Shown one piece after another: positions 1 through 5,297 of a DNA stretch of 5,297 nt. Under the pieces are notes generated by a model, which saw only the letters and a list, made by a program, of their open reading frames with translations, was not told the origin of the DNA and ran no database searches. Source of the stretch: CAZMVU01 sp964569295. GTDB lineage: Bacteria > Hydrogenedentota > Hydrogenedentia > Hydrogenedentales > JAGMZX01. Each line of letters starts with the position of its first letter. Positions within the stretch are counted from its first letter, which is position 1. Location of the stretch: positions 1 through 5,297 of the forward strand of contig CAZMVU010000265.1 in the NCBI GenBank assembly GCA_964569295.1, written 5' to 3'. Position numbers and translations under genes: made by a program.

Positions 1-16
1 GCCACGAGGCTTTTTT
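1..16 (+). terminator. Probable intrinsic terminator of an upstream gene (cut by window edge)
   Basis: The first ten bases can fold as GCC-ACGA-GGC and are followed at once by six T residues (11-16). A GC-rich stem with a small loop and a T-run is the classic rho-independent layout. Only three stem pairs are visible because the window starts here; the stem should continue to the left. It probably ends transcription of a + strand gene lying outside the window. The evidence is structural only. Confidence 0.45.
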
Positions 17-36
17 CTCCCGGCTTGCGCGCCAGC

Positions 37-93
37 GTCTACCCACGGCCTTGGCGGGAAAAGCGGTGGCAAGCCCCCGCAGTCCAAAGTGCG
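37..93. repeat. Dispersed palindromic repeat, copy 1 (core 59-88)
   Basis: The segment 59-88 matches 5011-5040 at 26 of 30 positions, and both copies are preceded by CTACCC (39-44 and 4995-5000). The core is an inverted repeat: left arm GCGGTGGC (63-70), centre AA, right arm GCCCCCGC (73-80), with one arm mismatch. In the other copy the mismatch lies in the opposite arm, so the shared form would be a perfect 8-bp palindrome around AA. Read on the minus strand, the palindrome is followed by TTTT, like a short intrinsic terminator. It lies in non-coding DNA. Its mobility and function are unknown; a REP-like or other dispersed intergenic repeat is the likeliest class. Confidence 0.7.
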
Positions 94-492
94 CCTACGT
101 CTTGACTCATAGAAACAGCGGGTGGGCCAGAACCGCGACCCGCGCTGATACCAGGGAGTCGTATGACGTATGGGAAACGGCTCACGGCAATCGGCTAAAG
201 AATTACAAAATCTCGAGCATCATCGGCAACCTGTTGCAGCGCGCTGCCTTATTGCGTGTAAAAGGTGCGGCCCTGGGAGGGCGCTCATCCGCGACCGCCC
301 TCTTGGAGGCTTACGTTAAGTTTCGGCTCGCCCTCCCTGGGACGATCGGCCTCCCGAGACCTTTGCGCCTTGGGTCGTGGGCGCAGCCCGCGTTAGCCCA
401 TGTCCGTGCGGCAATTTGGCTGGCCCCGCCGGGTTGAAGCGCAGCATCGTCCTGGGGCACACTCACGGCCAAACCGGTTGACGCCATCCATT
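94..492. other. Non-coding stretch upstream of the esterase
   Basis: No reading frame here has a convincing start, ribosome binding site or recognisable protein; the frames that stay open do so because the DNA is GC-rich. Several hairpins are possible. One is 273-283 with 296-306, an 11-bp stem including three G-T pairs and a 12-base loop. Another is TGCGCC (364-369) with GGCGCA (380-385). A TTGACT at 103-108 and a TTGACG at 479-484 resemble -35 boxes, but neither has a good -10 at the right distance. The stretch could hold the esterase promoter, a 5' leader or decayed sequence; I cannot assign it. Confidence 0.5.
273..306 (+). other. GC-rich hairpin in the esterase upstream region
   Basis: GAGGGCG at 277-283 pairs perfectly with CGCCCTC at 296-302. 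The helix can extend outwards to 273/306 through three G-T pairs and one C-G pair, leaving a 12-base loop. No T-run follows, so it is not a standard terminator. It may be leader RNA structure or chance pairing in GC-rich DNA. Confidence 0.3.
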
Positions 493-497
493 GGAGG
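493..497 (+). promoter_or_regulatory. Shine-Dalgarno for the esterase gene
   Basis: GGAGG lies nine bases before the ATG at 507, an ideal core and spacing for ribosome binding. It fixes the start at 507 and keeps the signal peptide, rather than the in-frame Met22 codon at 570 that would remove it. It also shows that this genome uses SD-led initiation, in contrast to the mutS start downstream. Confidence 0.8.
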
Positions 498-506
498 GGT
501 TTTGTC

Positions 507-1970
507 ATGCAGCACCGTATCCTCACCACCGTATACGTTTGCACGTTATTGTTTTGCGCACAGGCGGCCATGGCCACCGCGGCGCCTGTCGTCACCGGCG
601 GCCTGACGCCCCATCAGGTGGTCCAATGCGACATCCACGGCCTGGCGACACTCTCGAGCAACGGTACGTGGGATGGGGACGGCGGCACGGTCTATGGCCG
701 GGTGCTTGCGGGTGAGGATGTGCTCGTACCCTGGATGGAAGCGGGCGGCGCAAACGATGGCGCATGGGACGGTGCGGTTCCCGGCGTGCCGGCGGGCGGA
801 CCGTACACGGTCGCCTGGAAGGTGGGAGAAGCGGGTGAAGAAGCACAGGTGGCCCATGTGCTCGTGGGTGATCTGTGGGTGCTCGCCGGGCAGTCAAACA
901 TGTTCGGCCGGGGCAATCAAGACAATCTCGCGCAGCCAGACCCACGCATCAGCGCGTTCGGCATGGATCGCGAATGGCGCGTGGCGGCGGACCCCATCCA
1001 CAACCTGGCGCAATCGCCAGACCCGGTGCATTACACCGCGAAATCCGAGCAACAGCGCCAACGAGCCATCCGCGACTACCGCGATGGAACGAAGGGCGGT
1101 GGGCTTGGTCTTCCCTTTGCCAAGGAAATGCTCGCACGCACCGGCCGCCCGGTTGGACTCATCTGTACGGCCCACGGCGGCACGTCGATGGACCAATGGG
1201 ACCCGGCGAAAAAGGATCGCGGCGCGGACTCGCTCTATGGCAGTATGCTGCTGAGTATCGAAGCGGCGGGCGGCCAGGTGCGCGGCGTGCTCTGGTATCA
1301 GGGTGAGAGCGACGCGGGCCACGCACCCGATGCCTACCAGGACAAGATGCTGCGCTTCATCGATGCGGTGCGTGACGACCTGGGTGATTCCGAGCTGCCG
1401 TTCCTCTTCGTGCAACTGGGCCGGCTCGTGCGCGAACCGAACCATGAAGAGCACATCGCCGGGTGGAATACCGTGCGCACGGCCCAACTCGCTATCGAAA
1501 AGGCCCACGACCGTTGCGACCTCGCCACTGCAATCGATTTGGAGCTCGACGACCCCATCCACATCGGCACGGAAGGCCTCAAGGTGCTCGGAAAGCGCCT
1601 CGCCCACCTTGCGGAGAAGCGTGCCTTCGGCGCGCAGAACGGCATCGGCCCACGCATCGCGAAGGTGGCGAAAGAGAGCACGCCATTCGGCGAGCGCCTG
1701 CGTGTCACCTGCACAAATGTGAATGGGGCGCTCACCGCGGCGGGGCGCGTGAACGGTTTCGCCATCACCGCGGGCCCCCACGGCCCCGAAGCGCCCTCCA
1801 TCTACGACATGGAGATCGACCCTGACCAGCCGGACGAGGTCCTGCTGTGGATACAAAAGCCCCCCGAAGACGCGCACCTATGGTATGGCCACAACTTCAA
1901 CCCCTACTGCAACCTCGAGGACGAGGCGGGTATGGCTTTGCCGGCCTGTGGACCGTTCGCGGTAGAGTAA
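507..1970 (+). CDS. Secreted SASA-family carbohydrate esterase (sialate O-acetylesterase / CE6-like)
   Basis: This 487-residue protein is a predicted exported SGNH-type esterase that removes acetyl groups from glycans such as acetylated xylan or sialic acid; the true substrate cannot be read from the sequence. Residues 1-25 form a signal peptide: a short basic start (H3, R4), a hydrophobic core and AXA cleavage options after A23 or A25. There is no good lipobox, because Phe16 precedes Cys17. Residues 27-120 look like a small beta-rich N-terminal domain. The SASA catalytic domain spans about 120-372, with GQSNM (S130 the likely nucleophile), HGGTSMDQW (223-231), WYQGESD (263-269) and DPIH (D349, H352 the likely acid and base). 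Residues 380-487 form a C-terminal extension with tryptophan- and tyrosine-rich segments (WYGHNFNPY). All expected catalytic blocks are present and the frame is intact. The start is supported by GGAGG at 493-497. No sulfatase, sugar transporter or other glycan gene adjoins it in the window. The family call is firm; the specificity is inference. Confidence 0.86.
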   Translation: MQHRILTTVYVCTLLFCAQAAMATAAPVVTGGLTPHQVVQCDIHGLATLSSNGTWDGDGGTVYGRVLAGEDVLVPWMEAGGANDGAWDGAVPGVPAGGPYTVAWKVGEAGEEAQVAHVLVGDLWVLAGQSNMFGRGNQDNLAQPDPRISAFGMDREWRVAADPIHNLAQSPDPVHYTAKSEQQRQRAIRDYRDGTKGGGLGLPFAKEMLARTGRPVGLICTAHGGTSMDQWDPAKKDRGADSLYGSMLLSIEAAGGQVRGVLWYQGESDAGHAPDAYQDKMLRFIDAVRDDLGDSELPFLFVQLGRLVREPNHEEHIAGWNTVRTAQLAIEKAHDRCDLATAIDLELDDPIHIGTEGLKVLGKRLAHLAEKRAFGAQNGIGPRIAKVAKESTPFGERLRVTCTNVNGALTAAGRVNGFAITAGPHGPEAPSIYDMEIDPDQPDEVLLWIQKPPEDAHLWYGHNFNPYCNLEDEAGMALPACGPFAVE

Positions 1971-1990
1971 GCGCGCGGTATCGAGGATAG

Positions 1991-2027
1991 GACTGATCGG
2001 ACTGATCGGACTGATCGGACCGATCAG
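1991..2027. repeat. 9-bp GATC-containing tandem repeat
   Basis: GACTGATCG occurs three times in perfect tandem (1991-1999, 2000-2008, 2009-2017), followed by a diverged unit GACCGATCA (2018-2026). GATC therefore recurs at exact 9-bp intervals at 1995, 2004, 2013 and 2022. The last unit is the complement of the others: CTGATCGG (2002-2009 or 2011-2018) pairs perfectly over 8 bp with CCGATCAG (2020-2027), so the transcript can form a hairpin just after the esterase stop. No T-run follows. The copy number may vary between strains by slippage. Confidence 0.85.
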
Positions 2028-2039
2028 CGGTGCGCCTCC

Positions 2040-2131
2040 GTGGTTCGGCCGGGACCGGCCACAACGGAGGGGTTGTGGCCGGTCTGTGACCGTGCCACTG
2101 TTCGTGGTTCGGCCGGGAGACCAGCCACAAC
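2040..2131. repeat. Duplicated GGTTCGGCCGGGA element
   Basis: The 15-mer GTGGTTCGGCCGGGA is identical at 2040-2054 and 2104-2118. After it the copies continue as CCGGCCACAAC and GACCAGCCACAAC, differing by a 2-base insertion and one substitution. Each copy forms the left arm of a hairpin. This is a direct duplication of a structured intergenic element about 64 bp apart, not coding sequence. Confidence 0.8.
2053..2084 (+). other. Perfect 13-bp hairpin in the esterase-mutS spacer
   Basis: GACCGGCCACAAC (2053-2065) is the exact reverse complement of GTTGTGGCCGGTC (2072-2084), with a six-base GGAGGG loop between them. This is the strongest inverted repeat in the window. No T-run follows, so it is not a standard intrinsic terminator; it could protect the 3' end of the esterase mRNA or act as a pause site. 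Its right arm can also pair with 2119-2131 in the second element copy with only one mismatch. Confidence 0.7.
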
Positions 2132-2157
2132 AGGAAGGTCTCCCGACTGGTCTTTTC
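2114..2157 (+). terminator. Candidate intrinsic terminator of the esterase gene
   Basis: CGGGAGACC (2114-2122) pairs perfectly over 9 bp with GGTCTCCCG (2137-2145), with a 14-base loop. It is followed after a few bases by TCTTTTCT. A competing 6-bp stem, GACCAG (2119-2124) with CTGGTC (2147-2152), sits directly against TTTTCT; the two stems share bases and cannot coexist. Either could end esterase transcription before mutS. The T-run is short and interrupted, so the efficiency is uncertain. Confidence 0.5.
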
Positions 2158-2160
2158 TCC

Positions 2161-2210
2161 CTCATCTCATCTCATCTCTTCTTCTCTGTGCGACTCTGTG
2201 TCTCTGTGGT
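2161..2210. repeat. CTCAT / CTCTGTG pyrimidine-rich repeat tract
   Basis: CTCAT is repeated three times in tandem (2161-2175). CTCTGTG then occurs at 2184-2190, 2194-2200 and 2202-2208, ending in GTGGTGAAAT. The strand is strongly pyrimidine-rich. From general experience, tracts of this CTCTGTG style recur between genes in many uncultured bacterial genomes and produce false small ORFs; I cannot verify copies outside this window. It lies just upstream of the mutS promoter and has no coding signal. Confidence 0.7.
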
Positions 2211-2247
2211 GAAATCTCTTCATTCGCCCTGTCGCCGTCCCCAGCGG

Positions 2248-2253
2248 TATAAT
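2248..2253 (+). promoter_or_regulatory. Consensus -10 box for mutS (possibly leaderless)
   Basis: TATAAT matches the sigma-70 -10 consensus exactly and is only 8 bases from the mutS ATG at 2262. Transcription normally starts about 6-8 bases after the -10 box, which places the mRNA 5' end at or within a couple of bases of the start codon. No Shine-Dalgarno lies between the box and the ATG (2254-2261 is GCGCGGCC). The -35 is weak: TTCGCC at 2223-2228 with a 19-base spacer matches only partly. Promoter activity is inferred. Confidence 0.6.
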
Positions 2254-2261
2254 GCGCGGCC

Positions 2262-4901
2262 ATGGCGGAAAACTGGCTGAAACTCGCGGACGTGTCGCCC
2301 AACCGGGTGACGCCCATGCTGCGGCAATACATGCAGGCGAAGACGGAGTGTGCCGATTCGCTGCTGTTTTTCCGTATGGGCGATTTCTATGAGTTGTTCT
2401 TCGAGGACGCCGTCGAGGCGGCGGACGTCCTCGGGCTCACACTTACCTCGCGCGACGGCCAGGACAAGAAGGGCCAGCGCATCCCGATGGCGGGGGTGCC
2501 GGTGCGCGCTGTCGAGAGCTACCTCGCGCGGATCATCAAGGCCGGGCGTACGGTGACCATCTGCGACCAGGTCGAGGACCCGAAGGAGGCCAAGGGCATC
2601 GTGCGGCGCGCGGTCACCCGCACCATCACGCCGGGCACGGTCATCGAGCCGGAACTGCTCGACGAGGGGGCCAACAACTACCTTGGCGCCGTGGTCATGC
2701 GCGAGAAGAAGGCGGGCCTCGCCTTTATCGATGTGTCCACCGGCGAATTTCTCGCGGCACAGGTCGATTCGGCTATCCGCGGCACACTCGCCGACGAATT
2801 CACGCGCATGGCGCCCGCCGAGGTCTTGGTATGCCGCGGCGCCGAGGCGCCCGAACTCGACTACCTGCGCAAGCACTTCGGTGAAGCGGCACACTTCACC
2901 GAGCGTCCGGAACTGGACTTTGATCCGCAGGCCGCACGCGAACTCCTCATGGATGCGTTCGGCGTAGCGACACTGAAGGGCATGGCGCTCGAGGATGCAC
3001 CCGAGGCCACTGCGGCCGCCGGGGCCGTGCTCGCCTATGTACACAGCACACAACGCGAGATGGCGCCCCACGTGCAGACGCCGCGCCGCTACTCGCCCGC
3101 GGGCTATGTCGTGCTCGACGGCAACACGCAGCGTAACCTCGAGCTGGTCGAGTCGCTCGCGGACAAGAAAAAACGTGGCGCCCTGCTCGGCGTGCTCGAC
3201 CGCACCCTCACCTCGATGGGCGGGCGCATGTTGCGGCATTGGGTGGTGCACCCGTTGATCGATGGCGACGCCATCCGCCGGCGGTTGGGCGGTGTCGAAA
3301 CCTTTGTCGACGACAATGAACGGCGCATCGCCCTGCGCGATCGGCTGAAAGGGGTGGCGGACCTCGAGCGGCTGCTCTCGAGGATTACGTCGAAAACCGC
3401 CAATGCCCGCGATGTACAGGCGCTTGGTTCGTCGTTAGCGCGCATCCCCGACATACGCGAAGCCATCGAGGCGTGCGAGGCGCCGCTGCTGACACAGCTT
3501 CACCAGAACCTCGACCCACTCGCCGACGTTGCCGGGGGGATTGCCCGGGCTATTGTCGACGAGCCGCCAGCGCTCATCACCGAGGCAGACATCTTCAAGG
3601 ACGGCTACAACGAGGAACTCGACAACCTGCGCGATCTCGTGCGCGGCGGCCGTGACTGGATCGCCACGCTCAAGAAGGAGGAAAGCGAGCGCACGGGTAT
3701 CCCGAACCTGAAGATCGGCTACAACAAGGTCTTCGGCTACTACATCGAGGTGTCTAAGGCCCATGTCGGCAAGGCGCCGGAGGACTACCAGCGCAAGCAG
3801 ACACTCGTAAACGCGGAGCGCTACATCACGCCGGCGCTGAAAGCGCGCGAGGAGGAGATGGTCACCGCGCAGGAACGCATGCAGAAACTCGAGTACGACC
3901 TGTTTATCGGCCTGCGCAACCGCATCGCCCAGGAAGCACGGCGCATCCAGCAGACCGCTACCGCCGCCGCCACGCTCGATGTGCTGCTCTCCCTCGCCGA
4001 GGTGGCCGTGGCCAAAGTCTTTTGCAAGCCGGTCATCGACGACGGCAACGATATCGTCATACGCGACGGCCGCCATCCCGTGGTCGAGGATCTCATGCCA
4101 CGGGGCGATTTCGTGCCGAACGACACGGTGATCGAGCACGACACCGCCGCCCTCCAGATCGTGACCGGACCGAACATGGCCGGGAAATCGACCTACCTGC
4201 GGCAGGTGGCGCTCATCGTGCTCATGGCGCAGATGGGCGCGTACGTGCCTGTGGCCGAGGCCAAGGTCGGCGTGGTGGACCGCATCTTCACGCGCGTCGG
4301 TGCCAGCGACAACCTCGTGCGCGGCGAATCCACCTTCATGGTCGAGATGATCGAGTCGGCCAACATCCTCAACACGGCCACCGAACGCAGCCTCATCGTG
4401 CTGGATGAGATCGGCCGGGGTACCTCGACCTTCGACGGCATCTCGATTGCCTGGAGCGTGGCCGAGCACATTCACGACCACATCCACGCCAACACCCTGT
4501 TCGCCACGCACTACCACGAACTCACCGAACTGGGCGAGAAACTCGAGCGCGCCAAGAACCTCAACGTGGCCGTGCGCGAGTGGGGCGAGAAGGTAGTCTT
4601 CCTCTACCGCATCGTCGACGGCGGCGCCGACCACAGCTACGGCATCCAGGTGGCCAAGCTCGCCGGCCTGCCCGACAGCGTGGTGCGGCGTGCCCGGGCC
4701 ATCCTCGACGCGCTCGAGTCCGGCAACCAGTCGACACTGGGCCTGCCGCAGCAGATGTACCTCTTCGGCCCGGCACAGGAAGCCAAGCCGAGTGAAGTGG
4801 AAGAGGAACTCAAACATATCGTGCCGGACGAACTCTCGCCGAAAGAAGCCCATGAATTCGTGTGCCACCTCAAGCATTTGCTCAACAACCCGCGTGCCTG
4901 A
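2262..4901 (+). CDS. mutS: DNA mismatch repair protein MutS
   Basis: This 879-residue protein binds mismatches and small loops in newly replicated DNA and, through ATP, recruits MutL. It is full-length for bacterial MutS1. Domain I (about 15-125) carries the mismatch-wedge motif GDFYELF, with F42 intercalating and E44 contacting the base. The connector spans about 138-260, the core and levers about 280-590 with the clamp near 448-540, and the ATPase about 590-820. The ATPase has Walker A GPNMAGKST (636-644), the signature segment ASDNLVRGEST (681-691), Walker B LIVLDE (711-716) and ATHYHE (748-753). QMYLF (831-835) fits a beta-clamp binding motif, and 855-876 resembles the C-terminal tetramerisation segment. 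An in-frame TAA at 2250 and no good later start support ATG 2262. No mutL or mutH is present in the window. No key residue is missing and the frame is intact. This is MutS1, not MutS2: the mismatch-binding domain is present and no Smr domain follows. Confidence 0.98.
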   Translation: MAENWLKLADVSPNRVTPMLRQYMQAKTECADSLLFFRMGDFYELFFEDAVEAADVLGLTLTSRDGQDKKGQRIPMAGVPVRAVESYLARIIKAGRTVTICDQVEDPKEAKGIVRRAVTRTITPGTVIEPELLDEGANNYLGAVVMREKKAGLAFIDVSTGEFLAAQVDSAIRGTLADEFTRMAPAEVLVCRGAEAPELDYLRKHFGEAAHFTERPELDFDPQAARELLMDAFGVATLKGMALEDAPEATAAAGAVLAYVHSTQREMAPHVQTPRRYSPAGYVVLDGNTQRNLELVESLADKKKRGALLGVLDRTLTSMGGRMLRHWVVHPLIDGDAIRRRLGGVETFVDDNERRIALRDRLKGVADLERLLSRITSKTANARDVQALGSSLARIPDIREAIEACEAPLLTQLHQNLDPLADVAGGIARAIVDEPPALITEADIFKDGYNEELDNLRDLVRGGRDWIATLKKEESERTGIPNLKIGYNKVFGYYIEVSKAHVGKAPEDYQRKQTLVNAERYITPALKAREEEMVTAQERMQKLEYDLFIGLRNRIAQEARRIQQTATAAATLDVLLSLAEVAVAKVFCKPVIDDGNDIVIRDGRHPVVEDLMPRGDFVPNDTVIEHDTAALQIVTGPNMAGKSTYLRQVALIVLMAQMGAYVPVAEAKVGVVDRIFTRVGASDNLVRGESTFMVEMIESANILNTATERSLIVLDEIGRGTSTFDGISIAWSVAEHIHDHIHANTLFATHYHELTELGEKLERAKNLNVAVREWGEKVVFLYRIVDGGADHSYGIQVAKLAGLPDSVVRRARAILDALESGNQSTLGLPQQMYLFGPAQEAKPSEVEEELKHIVPDELSPKEAHEFVCHLKHLLNNPRA

Positions 4902-4912
4902 GGGGTCACCCC
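4902..4912 (+). other. Small inverted repeat abutting the mutS stop
   Basis: GGGG-TCA-CCCC starts at the base after the mutS TGA. A four-pair stem followed by ATTTGCAGTTTT is only faintly terminator-like. I see no better terminator for mutS in the next 200 bases, so this is a weak candidate. Confidence 0.25.
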
Positions 4913-4994
4913 ATTTGCAGTTTTGCATGCACGGTACAAGTACCAACCGGATTATCAGCAAGATGGAAGATGTAAGGGTCTTCGCAGGGTGAGC

Positions 4995-5046
4995 CTACCC
5001 CCACCTGCGCAAAAGCGGTCGCAAGCCACCGCACGCCAAAGTTGCG
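4995..5046. repeat. Dispersed palindromic repeat, copy 2 (core 5011-5040)
   Basis: The core aligns with 59-88 at 26 of 30 positions in the same orientation. The left arm is GCGGTCGC (5015-5022), the centre AA, and the right arm GCCACCGC (5025-5032), with one arm mismatch; the outer five pairs GCGGT/ACCGC are perfect. Flanks shared with copy 1 are CTACCC on the left and CCAAAG on the right. On the minus strand the stem is followed by TTTT, so it could stop antisense transcription running towards mutS. Its function and mobility are unknown. Confidence 0.7.
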
Positions 5047-5267
5047 GCGACGGACGATGCGCACGCGGCTTGCTTCATCCTGGTTGCACAGTACACATCC
5101 TATAAGCATACTGCAGCGATTGTGTTCCGGTGTCAACCGCTGTAAAGGCCACACCGCACAACGCAAAAACGGCAACCCGGCCATCCTGGCTGAACCAAAG
5201 ATTTGGGTGCAGTTCTTCTACTACCGATGTTTTGGTTCCTTCGGTGCCAGTTGTGAGCAAGCAAAAC

Positions 5268-5293
5268 GGGACTGACACAAGCGAGCGAGTCCC
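5268..5293 (+). other. Hairpin at the right window edge
   Basis: GGGACT (5268-5273) pairs with AGTCCC (5288-5293) over 6 bp, with a 14-base loop. It may be the start of a larger structure or a terminator whose T-run lies beyond the window, or chance. Too little is visible to decide. Confidence 0.25.
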
Positions 5294-5297
5294 CGAG

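Larger units (their letters stand above)
4913..5297. other. Non-coding stretch downstream of mutS
   Basis: No frame has a credible ribosome binding site, family motif or usual protein composition; short open frames on both strands look accidental. Visible structure includes the small palindrome GGTAC-AA-GTACC (4933-4944), the palindromic repeat copy (core 5011-5040), a TATAAG at 5101-5106 without a fitting -35, and a minus-strand TTGACA (5131-5136) whose nearest -10-like TATGCT is 20 bases away. None is enough to call a gene or promoter. A gene may begin beyond the right edge. Confidence 0.5.

Noticed and set aside
51..437. 128-codon + strand frame before the esterase
   Set aside because: It starts at TTG without a ribosome binding site, begins inside the palindromic repeat and resembles no protein family.
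894..1877. Long minus-strand open frame (327 codons) opposite the esterase
   Set aside because: It is antisense to a gene with clear catalytic motifs, shows no family motif, and is open because of GC-rich codon use on the other strand.
1878..2165. Minus-strand frame with a PIS/SDQ-type peptide repeat
   Set aside because: The peptide repeat is only the translation of the 9-bp tandem DNA repeat, and the rest covers the hairpin elements.
2220..3251. Minus-strand open frame (343 codons) opposite the mutS N-terminus
   Set aside because: Same antisense shadow effect; it runs across the mutS promoter and has no recognisable domain.
3435..4961. Very long minus-strand open frame (508 codons) opposite mutS
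   Set aside because: It mirrors the codons of the conserved MutS core and ATPase; its composition (rich in His, Val, Gly, Asp, Arg) is typical of an antisense shadow.
59..5040. The two palindromic repeats as ends of a transposon carrying the esterase and mutS
   Set aside because: They are direct rather than inverted, only about 30 bp long and diverged, with no transposase or target-site duplication visible; mutS is a core gene. A dispersed repeat family explains them better.
5101..5136. Possible promoters: + strand TATAAG (5101-5106) and minus-strand TTGACA (5131-5136)
   Set aside because: The first lacks a -35 at 15-19 bases; the second has only a partial -10 at a 20-base spacing; neither leads to a credible gene.
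5042..5275. 77-codon + strand frame after mutS
   Set aside because: It has no ribosome binding site or motif, its composition is irregular, and it overlaps another accidental frame on the minus strand.

Overview
The window is GC-rich bacterial DNA with two confident protein-coding genes, both on the + strand: a secreted SASA-family (sialate O-acetylesterase / carbohydrate esterase 6-like) hydrolase at 507-1970 and a complete DNA mismatch repair ATPase, mutS, at 2262-4901. No RNA gene, CRISPR array, transposase or prophage gene is visible. The host cannot be named from this. Secreted SASA esterases are common in polysaccharide-degrading PVC-group and related uncultured phyla (Planctomycetota, Verrucomicrobiota, Lentisphaerota, Hydrogenedentota), and the repeat-filled spacers also fit such a genome; this is inference, not proof.

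Layout. Positions 1-16 hold a hairpin plus T-run, probably the end of a terminator for a gene to the left. Positions 17-506 are non-coding, with one copy of a short palindromic repeat (core 59-88) and a few GC-rich hairpins. The esterase follows, with a clear Shine-Dalgarno. The 291-base spacer 1971-2261 is almost entirely repeats: a 9-bp tandem repeat with GATC at its centre, a duplicated hairpin-forming element whose second copy resembles an intrinsic terminator, and a CTCAT / CTCTGTG pyrimidine-rich tract. It ends in a perfect TATAAT only 8 bases before the mutS ATG, which suggests a leaderless or nearly leaderless mutS mRNA. After mutS, 4902-5297 has no convincing gene; it carries the second copy of the palindromic repeat (core 5011-5040) and small inverted repeats.

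The two genes have no obvious functional link. The esterase is predicted to be exported and to remove acetyl groups from glycans. MutS is cytoplasmic and recognises replication mismatches. The terminator-like hairpin between them and the separate -10 box argue that they are transcribed independently. I see no clear novel protein system here. The points most worth a second look are the repeat families, the mutually exclusive RNA folds in the spacer, and the leaderless mutS start.
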